From the NCBI GenBank assembly GCA_021773175.1, contig JAJFKO010000062.1:1-38651 (forward strand): a stretch of DNA of 38,651 nt, read 5' to 3'. Source of the stretch: Gammaproteobacteria bacterium. GTDB taxonomy: Bacteria > Pseudomonadota > Gammaproteobacteria > JAJFKO01. Shown piece after piece: positions 17,149 through 24,984 of the stretch (position 1 is its first letter; each line of letters starts with the position of its first letter). The notes under the pieces were generated by a model. It worked only from the letters and a program-made list of their open reading frames with translations, searched no databases and had not been told where the DNA came from. The translations under genes were made by a program, and so were the position numbers.

Positions 17149-18519
17149 CTATCTAAGACGACAACCCGTTGTTGTTGTAATAAAGTTACCGTTACGTTTT
17201 ACATGCTTGTACTCATCAGCAGCAGCTTTTAACCGCGTATTTTCATCTGGAAACTGTTGTCGTGCAGCATATAAATGCTCACAGTTTTCAGGCGAAAAGG
17301 TATCCCACTCGGTGGCATTATCATGAATATTTGTTTCTCGCACGCCAATTTCTGCCAAAGAATCACGCAGCAAAGCCGGTAAATTTACAAGATATTTACC
17401 TTTCTTGTTTTCTTGATCAGAATGCGGTTTAAAATATTTATCGGTTTTCTCAGGAGCATACCGCGCACGAGCGCCAGCAAAAGGCTTTCCATCTTTTGGA
17501 TGAGCTGCAGTCAGATCACAAAATGCTGAAGGATAACCAAACTCATAACTGTCTGGACTTAAGCCAGGGCCGACCTGCACAACAATATTTTCTATTTTTG
17601 CTCCGAGCTTTACCATCTCTTTAACAACTTGCTGAGGAATACCTTTGGCAAATACATGCCATGAACAAGAAACCGCAGCACTAACACCATTTTCAGGATC
17701 ATATAATAATAAACTTGCTGCATCAGCACCATTAACAGTTAAATAAAACTGTTTACCTCTATAAGTACTTACATTAGTGACAAACGCATCGGCTTTAACA
17801 ACACTGACATGACCATTTAATTCTTTTAAGCTGGCATCTTCTTCAGAAAATCTATGTTGGGCAATAAGAGAATCAATATTGTAAGGTGTAATACTAACAA
17901 TCAATTCACCATTACCATCCTTATCTTGCACTAACTGTGGATCATTTGAATTAGCATAGGCTGTTTCATTTATAAAAAAGTAACTATCTTTAGGCGTCGT
18001 TTTACCACGCTCTAGTAGTTGCTGTTGTGTATGATTATGCGATCCGCTCATAAAATTACGTACTGAGTTAACCAGTTGAGCTGGGCTTAAACCATTACGC
18101 AAACCTAAAAAGCCAATGTTACCCAGCGCTTGTCCCCCAAAACCACAAATAACTTTATCTGTAGGTAACTTTAAATTAGGCATTTGAAAAATTCTGGGAA
18201 TAGCGCTATTACTTTTCTCATCGGCGAAAACAGATGTTACCAAAGCTGCAGCAGCAACGATAGAAAATAGTGAATTTGCAAACGGCTGCTTTGCTGAATT
18301 GCCATAACCACTATCCCGAAAGAAACGATTTAACGGTCTTTTATTCGGTAGAGTCTGTCGCGACACGGAAGGCGGCAAAGTAGATCTTGCAAAAGTCGAA
18401 GCGTTGCGCTGCGATTGTTGTAAAAGCCCTCTTTGACGACGCAAGGCTGTATTCAGTTGTGTAGCAAGTAATGCTGGGTGAATGCGACTAAACACACCAG
18501 AGCGTAACGAAGCAAACAT
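17149..18519 (-). CDS. PgeF/YfiH-fold pseudoenzyme with mitochondrial-like leader; candidate effector
   Basis: A 456-residue protein. Residues 235-455 align with the PgeF/YfiH (DUF152, polyphenol oxidase-like, bacterial relative of human LACC1) fold: KADAFVTN, LYDPENGVSAAV, IVVQVGPGLSPDSYEFG, KGKYLVNLPALLRDSLAEIG and a final LYAARQ...TGCRL. The usual catalytic/zinc ligands are gone: the ADC cysteine is Ala267, the AHAGW histidine is Ser284 (Trp287 kept), and the EQVHG histidine region has no histidine. Residues 1-68 contain eleven Arg and no Asp or Glu, like a mitochondrial presequence; residues 80-99 are a hydrophobic stretch ending SVFAD. It is about 200 residues longer than PgeF. A dead enzyme retargeted to a host organelle is inference. 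It is alone on its strand, with no operon partner. Confidence 0.7.
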   Translation of the reverse strand: MFASLRSGVFSRIHPALLATQLNTALRRQRGLLQQSQRNASTFARSTLPPSVSRQTLPNKRPLNRFFRDSGYGNSAKQPFANSLFSIVAAAALVTSVFADEKSNSAIPRIFQMPNLKLPTDKVICGFGGQALGNIGFLGLRNGLSPAQLVNSVRNFMSGSHNHTQQQLLERGKTTPKDSYFFINETAYANSNDPQLVQDKDGNGELIVSITPYNIDSLIAQHRFSEEDASLKELNGHVSVVKADAFVTNVSTYRGKQFYLTVNGADAASLLLYDPENGVSAAVSCSWHVFAKGIPQQVVKEMVKLGAKIENIVVQVGPGLSPDSYEFGYPSAFCDLTAAHPKDGKPFAGARARYAPEKTDKYFKPHSDQENKKGKYLVNLPALLRDSLAEIGVRETNIHDNATEWDTFSPENCEHLYAARQQFPDENTRLKAAADEYKHVKRNGNFITTTTGCRLR

Positions 18520-18671
18520 ATATAAAATCCAAATGAACGGCCAATAACCAACGCTTTAAATTCACCCATTTTATCAGGAAAGAAAGCTGTGACAAGTATA
18601 ATGCTCAATCTTCTCACAAATAACTGCCTCTATTGTTCATAGTATTGAGCATTAGAGCTAATTATTATGTT

Positions 18672-19556
18672 CTAGCCTGACATTATTTCCTTGGAATATT
18701 GTGGATAGAGCTTACTGATCACCGGCCAACTCAGTTCACTTAACTTAATTTCATAGAGATGCTGCCAACACTTGCCTCCAACCAAAAGATCATCATGTGC
18801 TGGATAATAAGTAATGCCATTTGGCACGCAATTTAGATTACCTTGATTTTCCTGTCGCCATAAACGCGTTATATCAAACCACGCCAAAGGCTTGCCATTA
18901 TTTGGATTGATAATCATGATAATACCGGTGTTGTAGATATTTGCGTAAATTCGTCCGCGGATATATTCAAGTTCATTAATGTTACCAACATTAGCCCATG
19001 GCAATGCGACTGTAACAAAATGATCGATATGATGCGTTTGTGGATTAATAAAAACTAATGCTGAAGAACCATTACTTAAAATAAGGTCTTTACCATTACT
19101 TGTTAGTCCCCAACCTTGAAAAGGTAATTTAAAAGTATCAATGACCTTCAGTGTTTTTGCATTATATACAAAAACTTCATTAGACAGATAAGTTAACTGA
19201 TAAATTTTATGATTAAGCAGTGTAATGCCTTCAGCAAAATAACGTTTTGGTAAATCAACTGAGGCAATTACTTGATGCTTTGTTAATGAATATTTCATTA
19301 AGTGTGATTGTGCATATAAGCCTGAGCTAATATATAAATTGCTATTATGCAGAAACAAACCTTCCATAAAAGCATTAGACGGTAATGTTAGCTTACCCAT
19401 AAGCTGGTATTTAATTTTTGCTAAAGGCTTATACTGTGAGAGGCTGTTGAGATTAACGGGTAAACTATTGCTACGCTGCACTAGATTGAATGCATAGGCA
19501 TATGCAAAGTAAACAAAGCTTACAAAAACTAGACTATAGATAAATTTTTTTAACAT
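18672..19556 (-). CDS. Glutaminyl-peptide cyclotransferase (plant/bacterial type), exported
   Basis: A 294-residue protein with an N-terminal membrane signal (about 1-25). The rest is the five-bladed propeller of the PF05096 glutamine cyclotransferase family: FMEGLFLHNSNLYISSGLYA, YFAEGITLLNHKIYQLTY, GWGLTSNGKDLILSNGS, NVGNINELEYIRGRIYANI, and the C-terminal NGITYYPAHDDLLVGGK. These enzymes turn N-terminal Gln of peptides into pyroglutamate, making them resistant to aminopeptidases. The enzyme should act in the periplasm or outside the cell. It stands 30 nt downstream of uvrD in the same direction and may share its transcript. Confidence 0.9.
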   Translation of the reverse strand: MLKKFIYSLVFVSFVYFAYAYAFNLVQRSNSLPVNLNSLSQYKPLAKIKYQLMGKLTLPSNAFMEGLFLHNSNLYISSGLYAQSHLMKYSLTKHQVIASVDLPKRYFAEGITLLNHKIYQLTYLSNEVFVYNAKTLKVIDTFKLPFQGWGLTSNGKDLILSNGSSALVFINPQTHHIDHFVTVALPWANVGNINELEYIRGRIYANIYNTGIIMIINPNNGKPLAWFDITRLWRQENQGNLNCVPNGITYYPAHDDLLVGGKCWQHLYEIKLSELSWPVISKLYPQYSKEIMSG

Positions 19557-19586
19557 TATTAATTCTATTTTTATAATTATTAGGAC

Positions 19587-21746
19587 TTATGCTACTTCCA
19601 AATTAGCAAAAGATAAAACTAACCATTTGGTTCCATGTTCAGAAAAGGCAACCTGAACTCGAGCATGCTGTCCACTCCCTTCACAATCCAATACAACTCC
19701 TTCACCAAATTTTTGATGCACGACTCGTTGACCGACACCCAAACCTTCTTCATTTGTTGTCGCCGTATCACGAAAAATATTAGAGCTTATTGGTCGCTGA
19801 ATTTTGCTAGTCATCCGCACTTCGGCAAGTAATTCTTTTGGCAACTCTCGCAAGAAACGTGATGCTTTATGAAATTCATCTTGTCCATACAGACTACGCT
19901 TTTGAGCATAACAACAATAAAGCTTTTTACGTGCACGCGTAATGCCGACATAACACAAACGGCGTTCTTCTTCGATTTTCGCAGGGTCATCAATGCACAT
20001 TTTATGTGGAAATAGTTTTTCTTCCATCCCACAAATGAAAACCACAGAGAACTCTAAACCTTTTGCAGCATGCAACGTCATCATTTGTACACACTCGGTA
20101 AATTCATCCGCTTGCATATCACCAGCTTCTAACGCGGCGTGCGATAAAAAGTCAGCAAGCACCGGCAAGTCTTCCTCTTTCGGCTCAAATTGCCGCGCAG
20201 CACTTACTAATTCTTGTAAGTTTTCAACTTTAGCTCGGCTTTTTTCTGATTTTTCTTTTTGATAATGCTCGAATAAACCACTAGCTTCGAGCACAAATTG
20301 AATTTGTTCATCTAATGTTTTATCCGCACAATATTCTTGTATGTCATCAATTAAGTGCATGAAATTAGCTAATGCCGCTTGTGCTCGCGCAGTCAGCTTA
20401 TCATTCGCAATCATTTCACAGGCAGCTTGCCACAATGATTTACCTTGATCACGCGCATAGTCACGCACATCATTTAAGGTTTTCTGGCCAATACCGCGAG
20501 TTGGCATATTGACGATACGCTCAAATGCCGCCGTATCATTTTTATTATGCAACAAACGCAAATAACCTAAGGCATCTTTAATTTCAGCTCGTTCGAAAAA
20601 ACGTTGTCCGCCATAAACACGGTACGGAATATTTTCATATAACAGTCCTTCCTCTAATACACGCGATTGCGCATTAGAACGATATAAAATAGCGACATCA
20701 CTACGACTGCCACCTTCTTCTAAGTAGGCTTTAATGCGCTCAACAACAAAACTTGCTTCATCTTTTTCATTAAATGCCGCATAAACAGAAATTGGCTCAC
20801 CCGCATTTTCAGAGGTCCACAATTTTTTACCGAGACGTGAACTATTACAAGAAATTAAAGCATTTGCTGCTGCGAGAATATTACCGGTAGAACGATAATT
20901 CTGTTCTAAACGAATAGTTTGAGTATCAGGGAAATCTTGACTAATGCGATGAATATTTTCGATTTTAGCTCCGCGCCAACCATAAATAGATTGGTCATCA
21001 TCGCCGACAGCAACAATATTACTTTCTTTACCCACTAAAATACGTATCCATGCGTATTGAATCGTATTGGTATCTTGGAACTCATCGACTAATATCGTGC
21101 GGAAACGATTTTGATAATGCTCAAGAATCTCAGGCTTCTGCAACCATAATTCATGCGCCCGCAATAATAATTCTGAAAAATCAACTAAGCCAGCAAATTC
21201 ACACGCTTCTTCATATGCTGAGTAAATTTTTAATAACATATTACCCTGATAGTCATTATGCATGACTTGAATGTGTTGTGGCCGTAAACCTTGTTCTTTT
21301 TTAGCATCGATATACCATTGCGCTTGCTTCGGCGGAATATTATCTTCATCGATGTTTAATGATTTCATGACGCGACGTACCATGCGATATGTATCATCCG
21401 AATCCATAATTTGAAAGTTTTCAATTAATCCTGCATCACGCCAATGAGCTCGTAATAAACGATGAGCAATGCTATGAAAGGTGCCGACCCACATGCCTTG
21501 AGCATTATATCCTAACAATTGTTCGAGTCGCCCACGCATCTCAGCCGCAGCCTTGTTGGTAAACGTCACAGCAAGAATACTAAATGGTGACATGCCTTCT
21601 GCGGCAATTAACCAGGCGATGCGATGCACCAAAACTCGCGTCTTACCGCTACCGGCACCCGCTAAAATTAAGAAGTTTCCAGGGGCAGCGGCAACCGCTT
21701 CACGCTGAGGAGCGTTTAAGTCATTGAGAATAAATGAAACATCCAT
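19587..21746 (-). CDS. uvrD: DNA helicase II (UvrD)
   Basis: A 719-residue superfamily 1A 3'-to-5' helicase of excision and mismatch repair. Motifs: Walker A LAGAGSGKT (about 28-36), AVTFTNKAA, VDEFQDTN (II), GDDDQSIYGWRGA (III), QNYRST (IV), MTLHAAKGLEF (V) and YVGITRARKKLY (VI). The C-terminus has the Tudor-like HQKFGEGVV segment that contacts RNA polymerase in E. coli. The length matches E. coli UvrD (720). Rep and PcrA are alternatives, but the length and C-terminal domain favour UvrD. The stop codon sits inside a solo AGGACTTA motif. Confidence 0.96.
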   Translation of the reverse strand: MDVSFILNDLNAPQREAVAAAPGNFLILAGAGSGKTRVLVHRIAWLIAAEGMSPFSILAVTFTNKAAAEMRGRLEQLLGYNAQGMWVGTFHSIAHRLLRAHWRDAGLIENFQIMDSDDTYRMVRRVMKSLNIDEDNIPPKQAQWYIDAKKEQGLRPQHIQVMHNDYQGNMLLKIYSAYEEACEFAGLVDFSELLLRAHELWLQKPEILEHYQNRFRTILVDEFQDTNTIQYAWIRILVGKESNIVAVGDDDQSIYGWRGAKIENIHRISQDFPDTQTIRLEQNYRSTGNILAAANALISCNSSRLGKKLWTSENAGEPISVYAAFNEKDEASFVVERIKAYLEEGGSRSDVAILYRSNAQSRVLEEGLLYENIPYRVYGGQRFFERAEIKDALGYLRLLHNKNDTAAFERIVNMPTRGIGQKTLNDVRDYARDQGKSLWQAACEMIANDKLTARAQAALANFMHLIDDIQEYCADKTLDEQIQFVLEASGLFEHYQKEKSEKSRAKVENLQELVSAARQFEPKEEDLPVLADFLSHAALEAGDMQADEFTECVQMMTLHAAKGLEFSVVFICGMEEKLFPHKMCIDDPAKIEEERRLCYVGITRARKKLYCCYAQKRSLYGQDEFHKASRFLRELPKELLAEVRMTSKIQRPISSNIFRDTATTNEEGLGVGQRVVHQKFGEGVVLDCEGSGQHARVQVAFSEHGTKWLVLSFANLEVA

Positions 21747-21879
21747 GATGTTACTCTATTGTAATAAGATTTGGCGCATTCTACCGCTTTTAAGTCAATT
21801 GCAAAAGGCCTTTGCTTGAAGTAATATCACCAACTTCAATTTAGGTGTATTTCAGAATTTAAGATTATTAAATTCTGGT

Positions 21880-22054
21880 AGGACTTACACTAAACCTTTC
21901 AGACGAGGCAAAACACTATTTCTAAGAGCCAATGGTATAAACAATACCTGAGATTTTTAGAAAAATGTTTGCCTGTACCTTGCCTATGCCCTGCCTGTGC
22001 CCTTTGGGTATGGGTATGGATAAACGAAGTATCTAAAGATTTAGTGTAAGTCCT
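21880..22054. mobile_element. Short inverted-repeat element, copy 2 (175 bp)
   Basis: Ends: AGGACTTACACTAAACCTTT and, at the right, the complement of AGGACTTACACTAAATCTTT (one mismatch in 20). It shares GACGAGGCAAA, a GTAT...AATAC pair and AACGAAGTAT with copies 1 and 3. It is about 52 bp longer because of an insert holding three tandem 11-bp units (TGCCTGTACCT, TGCCTATGCCC, TGCCTGTGCCC; 21970-22002) and a G-rich run. The right end abuts the cobalamin riboswitch at 22055. The 133 bp between uvrD and this element hold nothing recognisable. Confidence 0.75.
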
Positions 22055-22229
22055 GAGCTTAATCGGGAAACAGGTGAAGCCCCTGTACTGCCCCCGCAAC
22101 GGTAAGTAAGTCATCACATGATAAGTATGTGATCATCAGATACAGCCACTGAGCGTTAAAATGCTTGGGAAGGCCCTGATGAAACTTAACTGCACTGCAG
22201 TTAAAACTTACGAGTCCGGAAACCGGCCT
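22055..22229 (+). promoter_or_regulatory. Cobalamin riboswitch
   Basis: The conserved core is unmistakable: GGGAAACAGGTGAAG (22064 on), CCCCTGTACTGCCCCCGCAA, GCCACTGAG near 22146, TTGGGAAGG near 22164 and the closing GAGTCCGGAAACCGGCC (22212-22228). It senses adenosylcobalamin or a relative in the messenger and lowers expression of the downstream btuB-like receptor and tonB when B12 is abundant. The 5' boundary is set by the end of the inverted-repeat element and is approximate. Confidence 0.95.
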
Positions 22230-22252
22230 AAAGAAAATTTCTTTCTATTCAA

Positions 22253-22270
22253 GCTCGCGGGTGGCGTAGC
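22253..22270 (+). promoter_or_regulatory. Riboswitch expression-platform hairpin
   Basis: GCTCGC and GCGtAGC form a stem with loop GGGTG, six nt before the ribosome site AGGA (22276-22279) of btuB. Its position fits the kissing-loop hairpin of translation-controlling cobalamin riboswitches. In addition ACCGGCCT (22222-22229) can pair with AGGACCGGT (22276-22284), which would cover the ribosome site. There is no U-run, so translational rather than transcriptional control is favoured. Confidence 0.55.
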
Positions 22271-22284
22271 TGATAAGGACCGGT

Positions 22285-24234
22285 ATGAAGTCATTGCTTT
22301 TTGCTATTATTCTCATGATGTTATTCACATCATGTTACGCTCACAGTAAAAAACACAGCCATTTTTTATATATCCCTAAAGTAGAACTCGATAAAGTCAT
22401 GTTAGCAACACCTGATATATTCAGTGTTGCCAATATTGCGCGTATCACGACAAAACAAATTAAATTACGCGGCGCGACTAATTTCATCGATATTTTACAA
22501 GGTGAAGATGGTATCCAAGTATTTACTAGCAATGGTAACATCAATCAACCTTTGATTAGTATCCGTGGCTTTGCTGCCAATGCTTTTGCCAATACCTTAG
22601 TGCTTGTTGATGGCATCCCTTTGAATAACCCAGATGTCAGTCCTGCTAATTTAAATTTAATATCGTTACGCAATGTTGCCAGCATGCAAATTCTACCGGC
22701 TAGTGAAGGCGTACTTTATGGTGATCAAGCCGTTGGTGGTGTTGTTAATATCATCACGAAACAGCCGAAAAAGTTCACTGCCGATAGCGGAATAAGTTAC
22801 GGTAGTTATCAACAACAAATTTATCATGCCAGCATTGCCAACAAATTGCCTTCGGGTTGGTATTATCGTTTTTTTGTCGAACAAAATAATTCAGATAATT
22901 ATCGCCAGCATAATCATCTACATTTATCCAATCTTGAAGGCAAACTTGGCTATGTCTATCATAGTGGTCAGGTTTATTTACATTATTTTTTCAGTCGCCA
23001 ATTTTTGCAATTCCCTGGCGCATTAACGCGACGCCAAGTTGAAAGTAATCCAACGCAAGCCAATGCTAACTCACTAAACGATGATACCTTAAGCTATGCC
23101 AACTGGGTCGTACTTGCTTGGCAACAACATTTCAAACACGACTGGAATTTAGATACTCATCTTAGTGCCAGCGTTAATAATACTCAGGGCTTTCTGTTTA
23201 CACCGTTCCAACAACACTTAGATACCTATTATTTACACCCCGTTCTTAGTGGACCTCTACAGATTAACTACTTACATATAAAAACCACGTCTGGTGCCGA
23301 ATTACTTGCCGCACATTATCGAAATCAGACAAGTGTAATGCCTCAATTTAATGTCAAAAATGCGCGTAATATGGCAAGTCTCTACACGCATTGGAATATC
23401 GCGCTTGCTAAACAGTGGCATGTTATTTTGGGTGGCCGCTGGGCTCAGAATGACAACCATGTTAATCAAGCACAAGCAAACTGCAATGTGTGGGTGAGTG
23501 AACAAGGCTTAAATTATCTTTACAATAAACATCTACGATTTTATCTACGTCGCGCTGGCAATTATCGCTTTCCGAAAGCGGATGAGCAAAACAACTTTAT
23601 GCCCGGACACGCTATCACGCCACTAAAAACACAAACTGGTGTCTCTTATGAAGGAGGCATAGCCTGGCATAACCATCATGTTGATTTTCAAGCATCACTT
23701 TATCAATTAAATATTAATAATGAGATCGCTTTTGCACCGATACTGCCAAATCAACCACGTGCCACGAACCGAAATTTAGATCCGACACAGCGCCGCGGTG
23801 TTGTCTTAAGTTCCGCTCTCCATTTAACACACAATTTAATATTTTATCTAAACTATGCTTATGTTCATGCCGTTTTTCACTCAGGATTATTTTCTGGAAA
23901 AAACATTCCCTTTGTTGCTAATCATGTGGCTAAGATTGCATTAGGTTATTCCTTCTGGCAACACTGGCATGCCTATATTGCTGCGATTATTACTGGATCA
24001 CGATTTCCTATTGAGGATGATGCCAATCGCGGCAGACGACTTGGCGGCTATACAATTTATAATGCTAATATAGGTTACTATCGAAAACATTGGTCGGTTA
24101 ACCTACGCTTAAACAATATCAGCGGTAAGCGTTTTTATAATTATGTGTTATTGCCTGCAGGTAGTAGTCAAGCATTCTTTTATCCCGCACCACAACGAAA
24201 TTTTTTATTGAGTGTCAATTATGATTTCTGTTAG
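22285..24234 (+). CDS. btuB: BtuB-like TonB-dependent vitamin B12 receptor
   Basis: A 649-residue outer-membrane receptor with a signal peptide (1-19, ending CYA). The plug domain (about 45-155) has LVLVDGIPLNNP and GVLYGDQAVGGVVNIITK, both diagnostic of TonB-dependent receptors. The remainder is a 22-strand barrel ending in an aromatic-rich final strand. Control by a cobalamin riboswitch makes corrinoid uptake the likely function. It starts at 22285 behind AGGA, and its stop overlaps the following tonB gene. A clear TonB box is not obvious after the signal. No BtuCDF genes follow here. Confidence 0.9.
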   Translation: MKSLLFAIILMMLFTSCYAHSKKHSHFLYIPKVELDKVMLATPDIFSVANIARITTKQIKLRGATNFIDILQGEDGIQVFTSNGNINQPLISIRGFAANAFANTLVLVDGIPLNNPDVSPANLNLISLRNVASMQILPASEGVLYGDQAVGGVVNIITKQPKKFTADSGISYGSYQQQIYHASIANKLPSGWYYRFFVEQNNSDNYRQHNHLHLSNLEGKLGYVYHSGQVYLHYFFSRQFLQFPGALTRRQVESNPTQANANSLNDDTLSYANWVVLAWQQHFKHDWNLDTHLSASVNNTQGFLFTPFQQHLDTYYLHPVLSGPLQINYLHIKTTSGAELLAAHYRNQTSVMPQFNVKNARNMASLYTHWNIALAKQWHVILGGRWAQNDNHVNQAQANCNVWVSEQGLNYLYNKHLRFYLRRAGNYRFPKADEQNNFMPGHAITPLKTQTGVSYEGGIAWHNHHVDFQASLYQLNINNEIAFAPILPNQPRATNRNLDPTQRRGVVLSSALHLTHNLIFYLNYAYVHAVFHSGLFSGKNIPFVANHVAKIALGYSFWQHWHAYIAAIITGSRFPIEDDANRGRRLGGYTIYNANIGYYRKHWSVNLRLNNISGKRFYNYVLLPAGSSQAFFYPAPQRNFLLSVNYDFC

Positions 24235-24904
24235 CAGCTGTATTAGCATGATTAAAAAACAGGGTATCAATATACTAAGTGCTCTCCTCATTAATAGTAT
24301 TTTTCTAGGCTGCATGCTGTTGCATTTCACTGAGTCAAAACATCATTCAACCGCAGGAAATTTTCAGACAAAGATTATTCACACTTATTTATATCAATAT
24401 CAATTACCTCATAAAATCTGGCATGGTAAGCAACGTTTTAATAAACAGCATGCATCACAGAAACCACAATATAAAAAAGTCGTGCAAAAATCGAAACTAG
24501 CACTACCCAAACGACATGGACAATATAAAGAGAAACAAGCGCAGCAGCGATATCAATCTCATAAAAGCAAAACATCTCAAAAGCAAACAATGCCAGGAGG
24601 TGGCCAACGTCATGTGCACGGAACCTCAGAACTGTTGACGTTATTGCACAAAATAATTCAACAGCATCAACATTATCCGCAGCAAGCATGGCAAAACGGC
24701 ATTAGTGGCACAACGATGGTTACTTTTCAGTTACGCCCAAATGGTGACATTACTACCATACATTTGTTGCAAAGTTCTGGCCATTCCAGCCTGGATCGTG
24801 CAGCTATCAAAGCCGTTGCAGCCTCTGCACCCATTAGCAATGCTAATCATTATATTAATCAAGACGTTTGGCTTGCGATACCAATCCAATTTTCTGTAAA
24901 TTGA
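24221..24904 (+). CDS. tonB: TonB-family energy transducer
   Basis: About 227 residues: one N-terminal membrane segment (GINILSALLINSIFLGCMLLHF), a basic Lys/Gln/His-rich periplasmic linker in place of the usual Pro-rich one (about 50-140), and a C-terminal TonB domain (about 145-227) with YPQQAW, GTTMVTFQL, NGDITTIHLLQSSGHSSLD and AIPIQFSV. It transmits proton-motive force from ExbB-ExbD to the receptor. The gene overlaps btuB by 14 nt if the ATG at 24221 is used; a GTG at 24212 or an ATG at 24248 are alternatives. The overlap and shared riboswitch suggest a TonB dedicated to B12 uptake. exbBD are not in view. Confidence 0.88.
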   Translation: MISVSSCISMIKKQGINILSALLINSIFLGCMLLHFTESKHHSTAGNFQTKIIHTYLYQYQLPHKIWHGKQRFNKQHASQKPQYKKVVQKSKLALPKRHGQYKEKQAQQRYQSHKSKTSQKQTMPGGGQRHVHGTSELLTLLHKIIQQHQHYPQQAWQNGISGTTMVTFQLRPNGDITTIHLLQSSGHSSLDRAAIKAVAASAPISNANHYINQDVWLAIPIQFSVN

Positions 24905-24984
24905 CTGGCATTTTGAGATGTCCTGACTATAATTATCGAGGCAATTATCTATAATTAATTATAATAATAAAAAGGAAATGCATT

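Noticed and set aside
17149-18519. Active laccase or purine nucleoside phosphorylase annotation
   Set aside because: The fold matches but the required Cys and His ligands are absent, so naming it as an active enzyme would mislead.
21899-22117. 72-codon minus-strand frame
   Set aside because: It spans the inverted-repeat element and the riboswitch and has no protein features.
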